Source of the DNA: Echinostoma caproni
Taxonomy: Eukaryota > Platyhelminthes > Trematoda > Plagiorchiida > Echinostomatidae
Assembly (NCBI GenBank): GCA_900618425.1
Contig: UZAN01040928.1
Location: 1 to 64,000, forward strand
DNA: 64,000 bases
Reading direction: 5' to 3'
Part shown: one piece after another, positions 10,200-23,845 of the stretch
Layout of the letters: each line of letters begins with the position of its first letter
Position numbering within the stretch: the first letter of the stretch is position 1
Notes under the pieces: generated by a model
The model's database searches: none
Told to the model about the DNA's origin: nothing
What the model saw: only the letters and a program-made list of their open reading frames with translations
Made by a program: the position numbers and the translations under genes

Positions 10200-13100
10200 C
10201 GTTTAAGGGCAAGTGAAGTGAAGCTGCGGTGGTTTGTGTGATGCCTACATCCAATCACAAATTTCGGTACGTGAAGATGTTTGGATCTGGCCTACTTCCT
10301 ACTTGCTCCTCATTTTCGACATATTTTCTTTTACAAATTGGTGAAAATCAATCACCACTACCCTAGAGTGCTCATGCTTCTCATGCAAGCCGTTTTGAAA
10401 TAGATTGATTTTATCTTTTAAAATTCTACATATAAATGTCAAATAATTTGGAATAAAGGTAAAGTGCGATCACAGTAATATTATTTGTGGAGTTTCCAGG
10501 ATTACTACTTTCACATCAGAGGTGATCCTTTTTTAATAAAAATACTTTTTTGTTTAAAAGGAAGTTCCGATTTGAACTATTCAACAAGCTCTGTCATGCT
10601 CGATCGGTTTCAATTAGGCAATTTAGTCATTGTTCCACCAGTTACTTTGACAAATTCTACACCTTGCAATTGGATTACAATAAGCAAATCAAACATTTAT
10701 CAGGATTATTTCTAAACCTGCTTTGTGGGGTTCTATATTTTTATTTTATCTATTGCAAAGGTTTTCTGTGAAAACTACCCTTTTCCTACGATGTGGACGT
10801 GATGGACGATGATTCATTTGATGGACTACTGAAAGTACGGGTTAGTTTCGTTAAAATATCGAATGGTGACATGATCAATATTCAGTTCGTGAACTCTACA
10901 ATCACCCCAAATAGCTTCACGTTTTAGTGGGAACTAGCCATGGAATTTAGCCCTTACAAAAGACAATGATCAATCTACCGATGTGTTCAATCTTGTTCCG
11001 TGGTGGCGTACGGTAAACAGTGCGCTTATCTAGAATAACAATTAAATCCACGAAGCTCCTCATGAGACACTGTGGGTTTGATAAGCATTCCACCTCTCGA
11101 TAGGGTTCAATTGGTAAGCTTAAAAAACAATGGAAAATTCTAACTGTTTTATGAAACCAACTTGGGTGGTATTGCGGCCGGAGTGATTCATAGCGATATT
11201 TAATGTTTTTCAATGACGTGTTGTTTAATGGCTTTGCAGTAAGTCTCCCAGTGGATGATATTATGTAGACTGTAGACTATTTGATGCTCCCGAAAAAATT
11301 GAATCACTGATGACTCATTCAGTTGACTTACTGTTGAATTATGACTCAGGAGGTTTAACCGAAATTTTGTCTATCAGGGAAAACAAACTCATATGCGAAA
11401 CAGGAGAATCAACAATACTGGCGATGAAACCAACCGGGGAGGATTTCCAGCGTGAAGTCTAATGACGAGTCCGTCACATACGCTGAGTCTATAGATATAT
11501 TAAAATTGTGTTTAAGTATGAGCCATAAAGGGAACGGTTGTGTTAACAGGGGGACACCTAAAACAACTGAATGATACTACTTATTCACATTCATGGAGCA
11601 AAATGTTCATCGCTCAAGCTCTAAAACATGTAATGTACATACAAATAATTGATCGACTGGGCATACACATGGAAAGAAAGTAATGTATTCAGAGTGTCAG
11701 ATCCGAACAACGTTCGGAGTGTATTGAAAAATCGATGCGCCATGTGATATGTTTTATATATTTTGTAATGTATTCTTGCGACGAAATGGAAAAAATATTA
11801 AATTTTAGACAACAGTAGAATTTTGTGACTTACTGTGGGGGTGATGGTGGATAAATCAGTATTTTTCAAACAGTGATGAAGTAAATAGCTCACAGCGCTT
11901 AACTTTATCCGTAGGGCTGACAGTGTTGGATGCACGGTTACTACAAAGCATTTACCATTTTATTCATGCCCAAGGTAGCGCAAACAGGGAAAATGTCAAA
12001 GTTGCAAAGCGTATATAAAGCATTTGATTTTCAAAGTGGGAAAACCACAGAATGGCGTGGATATTATGCAGGACCAATCCCAGCTCTGAATCTACTCTAA
12101 ATACACTAGCAGATTGNAGATTGATTCCAGGCAACGCAGTCCGAGTTCTTATACAGTTAGCGTCTTCACAAAAGACCGCACAATCGGTAGCCACTTACAG
12201 ATGCTCTCAATACACAGGTGAGACACACTTTTCACAGTACATTCTCCGTGGAGGGAACTTCCAAACGATCTGAAAGACAGGGAAAATACAAAAGGCAACC
12301 ATGAACCAAAAGGTCCGGTGAGACATGCACACGACTCACAATCAAATCAAAATGGCTGCACCCGTGTCTTTACTACACGTGGAATGATAAAGAAACCGTG
12401 TTCGGATCTGTCTTCCCTAGGGATTTCCACCGGCTTCCAAGGTGGAGCCCCGAAATTCGCGTTACGCCTAACGAAGATATGGCAGTATATAAAAGTTAGT
12501 AGCCCGAGTGTTTTTTACATGTTTACACTCTTGAAATTAAAACAGCAAAGAGTTCATAACAACAACAAAAAATGTTTTGATGCACTTCATCTAAAATAGA
12601 TTGTTTTTTCTGTTTTTCCTGTCATACTCTCTAAGCACATGATTACCGTGGTGAAGAATCTCTTAGAATTACCAAATATAGAAGTGTTTCAGGAGTTCTT
12701 GTATACCAAGTGGTTAAATTCCAAAACGACCCAAGTTGATTTTACAGCTTCACTTCCACAGACATAACCAGTGAATATAACTTGCGGATTTTTGGGTGGA
12801 GTGGAAACATTTTTCAGGAAAGTGGAGATCATAGACCTTGGCAATGCTATTTAGCAAAGACAATGGGTAAGTTAGGCGACGGTGGTATTGTCCGAGTATA
12901 ACTGATAGGGGAAAAACTGTATGGGCAGAGGAAAGCACTATCAGAGAAAATGTCCTGCCTCAAAATAAAAAAGAATGGAAGGTTCACATTGATTAGAGAA
13001 TGATTTTTTCATTCAGGTTGATCGACATGTACAGTATGTACAGGACGGAACAGGAGGACACTTCACCGAGTCTGGAGATTGAAGAACACTCTGAGCGGGC

Positions 13101-16100
13101 GATTTCCGATTGCTCTCAATTATGCCTAACAAGCAATAGCAAACCTGTCCGAAGATCGGAATACAGTGGTCACATCCCACGTAAAAATTAGTTTCAGCCA
13201 GATGTCCGAATTACTTATTCAATTGTTTGACTACGCAGGGTGATTTTCATCGATCCGTTTGGGCCAGCGTTAGATCCCCCAGCTTTATGGGGAAGTTGTA
13301 CCACAAGATCAAGTCAATCTCCTTAGGTGAAGCATACCGTAGTCATACAAATGACCTTGACAATATGCAAAGTTAGGTTGCGTGAAAGTTATATAAATCA
13401 CGTCTATTAATAAATGTTTGTTGCTTTAGAGTTCGTTTCATCCGGAAAAGGTAATTAAATTGTTAAATTGCATTTTCCACACATTTGTCTTTGTCACTTT
13501 CCTTTTGTGACAAATTATAACATATTTCTCTCCTTCCTGGATAAACGTTGATTGCTAAGTTTATACTTTGTCCACGAAGATTAGATTCGTCGTAAATGTT
13601 TCTTACACATTCTGTTCAGCATGCACATCGATTTCTTTTTCACTGTAAGTGATTGATGATCAACGCAGATAGTCCGTGAAGGATCACTAATGAAATGAAC
13701 TTTTTAGTTTTGGGCTGTGAAGATTGAAGTAGGAAGATAGGAACACGTATGATATGATCATGCAAATCTGAGTTGCTTTAGCTCATGACATTTTCATACG
13801 GCCATCAGTCGACATCAACCTCGTACTTCATAACAAAGTTGGTGGATTCCATGCTGAAGAGACTCTAAATGTCCTAAAGAACAAGGGCAGATCGATCGAC
13901 TATTAGTGTACATAAACTTTAGATCCTAGTTATTATCAATGTTAATTTGTTGTAAATAAAATTTGTTCTATCCCCTTAACTTACCTCCTAATTCGTCATG
14001 CTGTACGTCAACCGCTACTTATGAAATGGGAGTACTTTGTACATTCTGAGTTATTCCACCTGCTGAGTATAAACGAATCAGGAAAATCAATACTATAAAG
14101 ATTCACCAAGGCTCGTTTATTATTATTTGGAAAAAAATTTACCCTAGTATAAATACTGTTGCCTATACGAACACACAAGTGTCTCACAGGGACCTGCTGC
14201 TTCAATTTCGATTAGACCTGTAGTTTGTAGTTTTTCTTAAACATTTTATGATCATGCTCATCTCTGAAACTCGACTAACAGCATCTAACTAATTAACCCA
14301 TACAAGAACCCTAAATTAGGCAAATTTATGAATATTCCCATAATACACAAGGTATGAATGACTAATTTTGAGTTGTTTACCTACAACCGGATGGTGGGAA
14401 TAAAACAATTAAATCGACGCAAACTGTCAGTACAACATTGCAGGTCAGCATGTCGTTTTGAGGTAAGTGAATCACACCACATCTGGTTTTGTTCTGAAAC
14501 TTATTCCCATGTGATTTGAGCCTGTTTGTATTAAGAACGTTCTCCTTACTCGGTGACATTTTTGTATGCACGCGGTAGTTTATTCCCTCTACCATCCACG
14601 TGTTCGTGGACTTCCCAACCCGGGGGCAAACTAAATGGATACAGCAGGAAAACACACTTGCAATGATGTCGATGAGTCACGTGGGCTTGCGGTTTGGAAC
14701 AGTGCTAAAACGGACACTAATGACTGGACACTTCATGTGGACAATTATTGATCCGTGGAGTGTTTTTGTCTCATCCCAGTTTGGCGGTCAGTGTAACATA
14801 TAACTATGTCACATGACTATCTCCCATAGGCACTGATGCACAAGATTTCTACCCATCTTTATCTTTTCGATAGGCCGTGGTGGACGAATTGTTTTTTGAT
14901 TCGTTTGATTTTTTGATTTCCAACCTGGAAATTAAGACTCAGTACACGTGACATGATATTATACAACTGCCATTGAAGAAGGGATACAAAGAGTGAAAAT
15001 CAATGAATAACTCACAAAACCCAGAAATAATTTTGTCAAAAGTATTTATCAAAAGCGTGCCAGATATATTATCTGCGATTCTGTAGAAAAATATTAGAAT
15101 CTATCTATGAAACAATGAATATGGTTTTCTTCTATATCGTGTCATCTGAGAAAAAGACCAATCTACGCGGATAAAGTCAGTCCGTATTCATATGACATGA
15201 ACTTCACCAAGAGCAGAATGTCAGTCTTGTGCCTCCTAAGTGTACGGTTGCCTGGTTAAAATGAGGATTGTACGTGGAGATGAGGTCAGTATGATGGCTA
15301 GTTCAAATCAATAAAATCTATTTCACGTTATTAGTAACAAGTAAGTAAGTTCATGATTAACAATACCATGTAATGTTTTACACTGTGAATAAACAAACCG
15401 AGACATGTTATCAAAGTTGTTCCATGTATATCTCTGTCTTGTATTGAAAGCAGAATGCACTGCAAAACCCCCGTGTAACAACTGTCAGATAGGCAATCAG
15501 GGCACAGAGAACATTGGGAAGCAGACATGTGAAACATAAGAAATTTGAATCGGACAGTAATGATTGAATTAATACCCGTAGCAGATGCATGACACTTATA
15601 TGTATTCGTTTCTGAATAAAATTAACTGTTTCCATAACTTAGAATGATTCAATATCACTTCGCACCATACAACGAATTGTCTCTTCAAACCGAATCTGGT
15701 TCTTTAGTTCTGTTTTGATTACCTCACATTTATCAAGGTCGGAGACAGCAATCACACGCGTTGGGTCTGGTTCTCACTCCACAGGTATACCAAGATTTTA
15801 CCAAAAATCAGAACCAAAGTGGATCATTTTACCTAAATGACTACAAGTTATGTTTTCAGATTAAAATTTTGAAACCATCAGCTGTACCCCTTGGGTAGAA
15901 ACGAGGAAATCTGTCGGAATGCAGTGAAATGAACATTGATTGTCACTTGGAAAACCTATAACGTAACAATGAACTTTAATCAATTATTATTTGTTTAAAT
16001 GCCATGAAAATACATGACTTGAATGTATAAACGTTCGGGTCAGAGAATAGAAATACTCGTCTTCTGTGATAATATTAGGCTACAGTTGCATTGTATACAC

Positions 16101-17690
16101 TAAATCCATGCATTGCTGTACGTGTGTTTGCGTTCTGCCTATCCAGCCTGACAATAAATTTGGCAAATAAATCACTTGCTTTATCAATCTTACAAGCAAA
16201 TTGTTCATGGATTACTCTATGTGTAAGTGTCCGTTTGAAAACGTCGAGTTGGACACGGTCCAAACAACTGGCACAAGTTATTTCATCTGGTTACGCATGA
16301 AACCAGATCACTCATGTGTAAAATAATATTGAATCCATCGTGACTGACCATGGATCTTGAAAAATGTTTTTCATAGATTGTCCTGACTATGATTCACAAT
16401 GTATCGGTCGAACGTCAATTGTATCGATCAGTTTGGAGCGCAGTGATTGAGTGATGCTGTTCGTAGAGAATTGAATTAATGGCTGTGGATAAAACGCTGT
16501 TCATTCCATAAATAAATACCGTTTAGTCGATTGTGATACAAAAAGCTCACTTATTTCAAATGAAATATATGTGAATAGATGGTGTACTCAGTGTTCAAAA
16601 TGAGGGAGGGTGTGGTTCGTATATAAACCGGGAAGGTTTGCAAACATTTTGAAAAGCTTTGCATGCTGTCCCCTGGAGTGATTTCATCATATTTATCATC
16701 GTGCTTGTGTTTCCCATGCGTGATTTCTTCATTTTGAATTATCTTCCGTTTCACGGTTGAAGGAGTACATTTGAGGGAATAAAAGTAAAACAGTTTCAAG
16801 TTGTAAAAGAACATTATTCAGAGGAACATTTTTAAAATAACTTTAACTTAGTTTTGTACTTAGTATGGAGCATCGAATTTACAAACTAAAACTAGACAAA
16901 TTAAGAAACAACATATGGGCTAACAATTTACATCCACTTTGCCCTGAACGTATTTTTTAACGTCAGGTGACATAATGTTTTAATATGCAATGTTTTTCGA
17001 GCAATAAAATGTCCCTATTCCGCTATTTCTTGCCTACGACACATCATAAATTAGTACGCTTTATGTTAGAATGCAGACAAAAATCGATCATGGGTCTCGC
17101 GCATTTGTTCCATACTGTACGAGTTTGGGGGCAAAGCTCCATTAGGGGAAACCGATTTATCGTCCGATTCTGACTGCTGAAATGATAATGGGAATGTGGG
17201 GATCACTTAACTGCCGCCTAAACACTTCACAATTATAGTACAACTTTGGCTGCATGTTCATAAATTTTGTTGCATTTTTTCACCCCCTCGATATATGTAA
17301 TCTATGATTACTCAGAACTCTGTCTAGACACAATACTCAAATATAGACTTGTGTGGTATTCCGCACTGTCAAAATGTTTTACTTCAGAATAATTTTAAAT
17401 AATTTTAAAAGTAGTGGGAGCGTCTACTTCCAACATTTCCGCATTTCTCGTTTATTACAGTTGGAATGATAGTAAAATTAGAAAGGTTCACCATGAAGGA
17501 AATTAGCTCCATTGCTTCATCAAGATCCATATACTACAAAGTTGGTGTTGTCTGTTGGTAATTATTCTGTCCAATAACCTTTTCCAGACCTGTACATAGC
17601 CATTATCAAGGTTACACTCTGGTGTGGCAATCTTGACCAAGAGAAATGCACTTTATTGGAGTTTACTGTGTACAGAGCAACTGAAGCGTA
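10200..17690. other. Intergenic or intronic AT-rich sequence
   Basis: I find no named gene. Open segments with plausible splice edges occur at 12072-12217 (donor CACAG|gtgaga, a reading ending ATYRCSQYTG), 12329-12494 (reading ...TPNEDMAVYK before gttagt) and 14642-14758. Some look faintly like immunoglobulin-fold strands, but their phases do not join, so they are not called. A hairpin ATCTGGTT/AACCAGAT lies near 16287-16310. An N is at 12117. Confidence 0.3.
13017..13191 (+). CDS. Candidate terminal exon, unidentified
   Basis: After the acceptor attttttcattcag comes 1 nt and then 57 open codons to a TAG. The reading is rich in Glu and Ser (EQEDTSPSLEIEEHSERA), like a cytoplasmic tail and unlike the hydrophobic chance frames nearby. 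There is no recognised family and no upstream exon that joins in phase. Confidence 0.2.
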
Positions 17691-17699
17691 AACTTACGA

Positions 17700-17840
17700 G
17701 CTAGAAAGCTTTGGACGACTGTTTTGACCTGATTGGGGGTACATCAGCAGCACAAGTCTATCGAACCAACTGGGGATTGAACCCGAGACGTCACTGGTAG
17801 AACGCAGGCGTAGTGTCCACTCGGTTCCCGGATTCATGTC
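17700..17840 (-). mobile_element. tRNA-derived SINE with decayed hammerhead (copy 2, family B)
   Basis: Read on the minus strand. The box A-like ACCGAGTGGACAC lies in 17813-17828, and box B GGTTCAATCC is the complement of 17774-17783. A hammerhead-like segment follows at 17708-17753. Its core reads CTGATGT instead of CTGATGA, and AAAA instead of GAAA, so two essential positions are lost. Stem II (TACC/GGTC) and the cleavage triplet GTC remain. The tail CAAAGCTTTCTAGCTC matches the tails at 21.0 and 48.1 kb. Confidence 0.7.
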
Positions 17841-20800
17841 CCTAACCCTCCGGTTGACTTTGCCATCATCATAGTTCGCATGATTTTGGAAACGGCTTGT
17901 TTCTCGTGTAAAGACCGTGAAATGGACATGCTTAAAGTAGCGGGTAGTTTCGGCGCTAGAAGATGACATCAAAATGTCCAATGAAGATTTATGTGTGTTG
18001 CAATTTCTGCCACACTTATTTAATGTAAGATCCTTCAGTATCACTTGGAGACAGTTTAACTGTCAGTGTAGGTATGTTCGGTATACGCTTCGTAACTTTA
18101 AATAATAAACTTTTTTTTCGGATTTGGTTACACTCATTCCTAATGGGGAGGGAGCATGCATAGCGGCCGAATTAGCATAAATTCCAAGCGACGCACACGG
18201 AAGATTCAAGTGACAGTGACCAACTTGAAACAATCTTAGCATTGACAAAACCTTCGGTTTGGTCGTAAACTATCGAGTGAAGCCTACAGTGAATGACGCC
18301 TGAATAAACACCTAATGTCAAGGTACAATAATAGTTGTGTAAGGTGCAACGGTCGTGTTTGGTTTCCCGATAGGAAACCGCGGGACAGGCCTAATCAACG
18401 ATTGAAGACAGTGTGTAACATGACTGGATCTCTTGAACAACATATCTCGTTCACTCATGCACTTCCTCCGAATATCTACCTAACCCAAATAGTGGGATTT
18501 TATTTTGAAATCTCTCGGTTTGAAGTATATTGCTCTTTTCAATCTGTATCGACCAACGTTTTGTTGAAGGACAATATCCCCAAAACCAAGGAACAACAGT
18601 GAGTCATCTGATTGCGAAAACAGAAACTTAATTCGATCATAAATACTACACGAAAGGCCGGTCCGGGTAAAAAATAGAGAAGAAAATAGGACCTGTTCAA
18701 GGTGGTTGTCTGGAAGTTCTATAGTTTAGAGTGCGTAGCGCCGTCCGACGCCGTCGTACGATCGATCTACATATTCCTGTTATCTTTGCGCCTATTGAGT
18801 GCAAATCTAGGTTAGGGCTTAAAATTCTGTGAGTCCGTCTGATTCGGGGAATCATTTTATGTGAGCATGTCTTTATGTTTTATTCGGGACTCTTAACGAC
18901 GTTCAGAAGTCATTGAGATTGGGTGGTTGAAAGCAGGCTTGACTTCATTTCAGATTGAAAGCTTCACAAATCTCTTCTTTTCAGTTTTCATTTGATTCCA
19001 TAGTACAGTATCCAAAGCACTGCGAATAGATGTCAACTAAACCACACTAGATGACTGTTATTGGATTCGGGGCTTCAAGATAGTCAGGGTATTGCACTTG
19101 TTAAATGAAGAGATAACCCTATCCCCAGGGATATTGGTTTTGAACATGCGCTTATTTCAATCACATTTTATGTACCCAAACTGAAGAGGTGTCATATAAA
19201 TCTAGGATGCTTGGACCAAAACTCCAGGAACGTTCAAACAACTTCATAAATATGATTCTTTCACATCTAGGTTGTAATGAGTGATAGAAATATGATGGCA
19301 ATATTTCGGCAATGTCAGAGGAGATGAGTTTCATTTTAAAGAGCGCAATCAATATTTTATTTTCGTTTTAATAAAAAGCGTAATTTATCTTCTAAAGGAA
19401 GCGTTATTCTTTATGTTAACTAATTAAGACTTTGTTGTATTCAACTGTAAACCGAACAAACCGATTCTCGGTAAGTGTATGATTAAAATAATATGAGAAA
19501 AGGTTCAGCATTTTATACGCGTATGTGGCCAAGTTTGATCAGTTCATAGTTGCTCCACAACAAGTTCCATAAATTTCTTCAGTAACTGGTTGTAATTTTA
19601 GTAAAGAAGAACAAGAACAATCATGTTCGCAAATTAGCGGTAATCTAATGCCGACAAATGAACATGCGCGGTAACCATCATCTGCGCATGATAGGTCTGG
19701 CTCTGAGATAGAGAGGGTGCTCGGCTCGGGGGTTGGGGTGGAGGCTGACGTATCGAAGGCTCTAGATAAACAGGAACAGGTTGTCCAGCTTACGTCAACA
19801 GACTAACACCGAACAGACCGATTCCTGTTTTTGCATCGGCTCGCCTGAAAACGCGCACTCATCGGCAGTCACGATCCAGCGTATTTGTGTGACACGTTAA
19901 CGTGAAAAACGTCTATCTAACTATTGCCCAATCACCGAGAAGTGGTTTTTGCTGTCAAAAGGAGACGCTTTTAAATTGCACAGGTTGGCAGAACCCTTGA
20001 CTAGATTACACATTTGTCCCGTACCCAATCCTCAGCATGCTGTGACGTGGCTATTTCTTATGAAAGTGATTCCCAGACAAACATTTGGGACGAACAAATT
20101 ATGTACTGATGTGACATGAACGTGAACGAAAGATGGCTAGATTTACAGCTTGATGGTCAGTAAAGGGAACATCACTATGATTATTTGGTTCACTACTCTG
20201 TCAGTTTACAACATACTTGTCGTGAAAGCGGGAATGTTGCTTGTCACGCAGGTAAATCAGAGTGCACACGTTACTATTCAGGCCCACGGCCCAAGTGATC
20301 ACATTGTAATTATCACCTCAGCTAGTGCGGAGATGTTTGTAATCTAGAATATGTTTGATGAACAGATAAACAATAATTTGCAAAAACTGCGAAATGCTAG
20401 CATCTATCCATTTCGAATACGGTATTATTCCGAGAAAAGTAAAAGATGACGAACACTTCATTTGAATTCAATTATGGTGCGAGGATAATTATCTGACAGA
20501 ATATAGTCATTATTCTGCATTATCAATCGATAATGCTGTTCCAATTTTATTTTTGTTGGCATCTGTTATATTGATAAATATCCTTCTGTCTTTGCTTAAA
20601 CTAAAGAAGTTGCTGAGGAGAGCCTATGTCCAAGAGAAATGGCTCAGAATATTGATTTTTGAGTATTCTAGTATGGCATTCTATGGGTAGCAGTAGTCAC
20701 GTGATTTTTATCTCCATCACATAGATGTCACCCAACATTCTCTTTGATGTGCAATCTGGGAGGGAGGGTTTGAACGGCTATAATGACTGCTTTCTCTGTT

Positions 20801-20882
20801 GGTAGATTAAAACAAAAGTTGGGTTAGGTAGTAGAAAGTAAAACATTAATAATGCTATTTTCTATATGAGTAATGGAGGATG
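17841..20882. other. Intergenic sequence, nothing clear
   Basis: No recognised gene. A 95-codon + strand frame at 18315-18602 and a 63-codon minus frame at 19161-19352 have no supporting splice structure or motifs. A moderately GC-rich patch lies at about 19690-19870. Confidence 0.3.
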
Positions 20883-20952
20883 TGATTAAATTTCACATGG
20901 GAATTCAACGTGTAAATAGCAAATGAAGCGTGAACTGAAAAGCTAAGAAGCA

Positions 20953-21075
20953 TAAAATTCCGGGTTTGACCCCCAGTTTGGTCGATGAATTCGCACTGCT
21001 GATGAGACCCAATCAGTTCGAAACAGCTGTCCAATGCTTCCTAGCTTTTCAGTTCACGCTTCATTTGCTATATAC
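20953..21075 (+). mobile_element. Truncated hammerhead SINE (copy 3, family B)
   Basis: Holds a box B-like GGGTTTGACCCC at 20962-20973, then CAGTTTGGTCGAT (as in the 17.7 and 48.1 kb copies), the hammerhead at 20993-21037, and the family B tail. Box A and the rest of the head are missing, replaced by an inverted copy of the tail, so it has no complete internal promoter. Confidence 0.75.
20993..21037 (+). ncRNA. Hammerhead ribozyme motif with intact core (type I)
   Basis: Elements in order: stem I 5' strand GCACTG (20993-20998); core CTGATGA (20999-21005); stem II GACC, loop CAATCA, GTTC (21006-21019); core GAAA (21020-21023); a very short stem III made from ACAGCTGT; the cleavage triplet GTC (21029-21031); and stem I 3' strand CAATGC (21032-21037). 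All core positions that I can check (CUGANGA, GAAA, UH) are present. Weak points are one C-A mismatch in stem I and one C-U mismatch in the 4-bp stem II. Predicted cut: after C21031. It is the only copy in the window with an unbroken core. Confidence 0.7.
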
Positions 21076-21104
21076 CCGACGAATTTCCATTTGAAATGCT
21101 AATG

Positions 21105-23744
21105 TTTTTTGACTTGTGAGTACGATTTATTGAATCGTAAATGTTCATCACACACACTGTGTGAAATGAAATGCTTGTTTAGTTCGAGATATATCTTTCT
21201 TAAAGTCAACTTTAATTAAGTTGAGAGTAACATATTGATATATTCTATTGATAGAATAATATATTTATTCAGTCGGTTTAACGTAATCTCATATCTGATC
21301 ACACAAAAGACGCTCGTGATCTATTCGCAATGGGAAGAGATCAAAATAACCCGAAATAGTGCGTGCTGAGTCGTGTAATTCCCTGCTGCGTTGCACTTCT
21401 GTTTGGACGTAATTAGTTCGGTCGAGGATCCTGTACTTAGGGCCGCAGAGTGTATTACAAATCGCTAAGGTGATAACGTATCCTCCGTCTGGTTATTTAA
21501 AGTGTAAAACTATCCATTCAAGGGCATTGTTTGTTCTCAACCAATGTATCACCCAAATTACAGATACTGTAATTGTTCAGTATATTCTTCCCCGGTTCCC
21601 TGATTGCCTGGTTGACTACCGATTTATGCCGAAATCTTTTCGAAGAGTTCATATGAAACATACAAACTTTGTTTCACCGTGATAGACAAATACGTTTTCT
21701 GCTATTGAGCATCAATGGGTTTAGCTTAACGAGCATTATTATTAGGTTCATTTCATACCTTATATCAGTTTCTCGCAACTTCATGAGGATCATTTCAGCT
21801 TACAAGCAAACGGATACAAAATGTTTGATCTGACGTACGTTCGTGTTTATCTACGTTTCCGATGGGAGTAAAAGACCAGACTGATTGTGAGGCACAAGTA
21901 ATGTGATAAAAGTCTGCGAGGATTGACAGGCCAAATTGCATTATTCCTAGTGAGGTGATGACGGTCCATTGTGTATCTAACACAACAAATTAGAACAGAA
22001 AAATAATTCAAAATGTTTACCACGGCTTAATCCACAAACGTGTCCTTTAATGCCAACAAATAATCCGTTATAATTCATTCATTTCTATAAACTGTTCCCT
22101 GGACAAAGTCACAAATCTAAGCCACAGAGAGCAGTCATTGCAGCAAAATTTCAAGGAGAAACGTTAAATCACGTTTCTCTCAGTCATATTATCAATAGCT
22201 CTATAAGAGAACAGCACTGATATACAGCTCAGCTTACTGAATGTATACACAACTTATAAGATGGGAAAAATTCGTACCATAGCGGAAAAACGATCCTAGT
22301 ACAATAAAATCCGATTTACAAAACTGAGTCTATTGCCTGTAAGCACGACACACACACATCACTGATGATTTGGTGAAAACGGAACGACCCAAACGGTCCT
22401 CACGAAGGGTTCCAGCATAGAAATTTCACTTGGCAATTTTGCATTATCCGATAACCAGATTTCTTCTTACTGCAGTAACGAAATTTGTGACAGTTTAGGA
22501 TAAATAATCAGTTAGTTGCGATCTATTGCGTGTTAGCAGCTAGAAAACATGCGCTCTTTTTTCTCTTGTGTTTTGTTTTTGCTCAACAATGTAAACGTTC
22601 ATTTAATCAAAAAGTTAGTGAAGCATTGATGATTTCAGGAATGAGAGATGTTCAAAACTGGAAAGAGTAGACGTTAACTGAAATTTTATCAGATATCATA
22701 TCATAAGTGAAACTAGAACAAAATGTCAATAAAAGAGCACCCCCAACGGGTATGGAAAAAAATTACTATATTGTATTGTTGTCATTTGTTTATTTCAAAA
22801 ATATTGACAGGATACAAGAAGTGCTTCGTGATACTTTTTCACGTTGAATTAACTGAGTAACCAATTGTCGTACTCCCGAAACAGTTAAAGACCTCCTAAT
22901 TGTTTCAGTGATCCATGAAATGTTTCTAAGTCATATTCCTACTGTACGATGAACAAATATTTTCACATTAGCAGCCAAAATTAAATACAAAATAAAACCA
23001 CTGTAATTTATTTCTTAAGATTCTCATCTGGGATACTACAGCTTACTCTTTGAGTTGGGAGCTAACTGCGATCATCTAAGACCTAGCAATGATCGTNGTT
23101 TCAATTAGTTAGAGCCCATGGCGATCGTTTAAGAGAGTTAAGGAATCACTTAAGATTCACTGACATTCTTCGCCGAAAGGATTTTGTACGATTATCCTCA
23201 TTCGCGTCCAATTCGTAAATCAACAGGCTCGAAACAGTTTAGGTAACAAAATTGGATAGTGCATGGCAAGAAACATGAGGCAATTACCGGGGTGAGCATT
23301 CCAAATCGTAAAAATAAATCTTGCTAAAAGTTGATCCCGCTATTCAAACACCAACACATTGCATTTTCTCTAATACTACTTCTTCTACTATTGAGAAACG
23401 TTTTCGACATTTAGTTTATGCTTAAGGAGAGTGACTGTGTCTTATCGATTGCCGAATTTCTCCCCCATCAGACTAAATGGTACTTGAATATCGGCAACTT
23501 CCTGTTTCACTGTGGTCTTTCCCAGTTTTTTGACGTTTTTACGAACAAGATATGATTTTCAACTCAAATAATTTTTAGCTCAATAATTTAATCAATGATT
23601 ATAATTACGTTGCACGAATTGTATTGTAAATGTTCAAGCTATGGACATATCTATTTCCGCGCAGCTCTTCTGTCTTTTATCGTTCCATTTCATTGCAGTG
23701 TATTCATTATATAACAATGAAAGTTGCGGGGCTGTTATACAACA
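21105..23744. other. Intergenic sequence, nothing clear
   Basis: AT-rich, no gene recognised. Small hairpins occur at about 21196-21215 and 21240-21262. One N is at 23097, inside a short region with repeated GCGATC/CTAAG words. Confidence 0.3.
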
Positions 23745-23845
23745 CAGGGAGAATGTGCAAATTCGAGTGGTGGTGTGAAATTCGAAAACACAGGTCCTCC
23801 GGGGCAATAATTTGGTGACCTATACCACCTGACCACCACCGATGG
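23745..23845 (-). mobile_element. tRNA-like SINE without ribozyme (family C, copy 1)
   Basis: On the minus strand it reads GTGGTCAGGTGGTATAGG (box A-like), then GTCACCAAATTATTGCCCCG, then GGACCTGTGTTTTCGAATTTC (box B-like at 23776-23788), then a CACCAC run. The middle block is shared with the + strand copy at 62.0 kb almost word for word, and more weakly with 58.6 kb. Confidence 0.6.

Larger units (their letters stand above)
20883..21104. repeat. 222-bp inverted repeat built on a hammerhead SINE tail
   Basis: The arms are 20883-20952 and 21035-21104. The inner 41 bp of each arm (20912-20952 and 21035-21075) match at 39 of 41 positions, and the outer part matches less well. The right arm is the normal tail of a family B element (TGCTTCCTAGCTTTTCAG...). 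The left arm is an inverted extra copy of that tail, standing where the tRNA-like head should be. The 82-bp loop holds box B and the ribozyme. Confidence 0.85.

Noticed and set aside
12072..12494. Two open segments that look faintly like immunoglobulin F strands (ATYRC, EDMAVYK)
   Set aside because: The resemblance is a few residues, the phases do not join, and one codon contains N.
14642..14758. Open + segment with GKHTCNDVDESRG, Ig-like
   Set aside because: Too short, no partner exon, opposed by a minus-strand frame.
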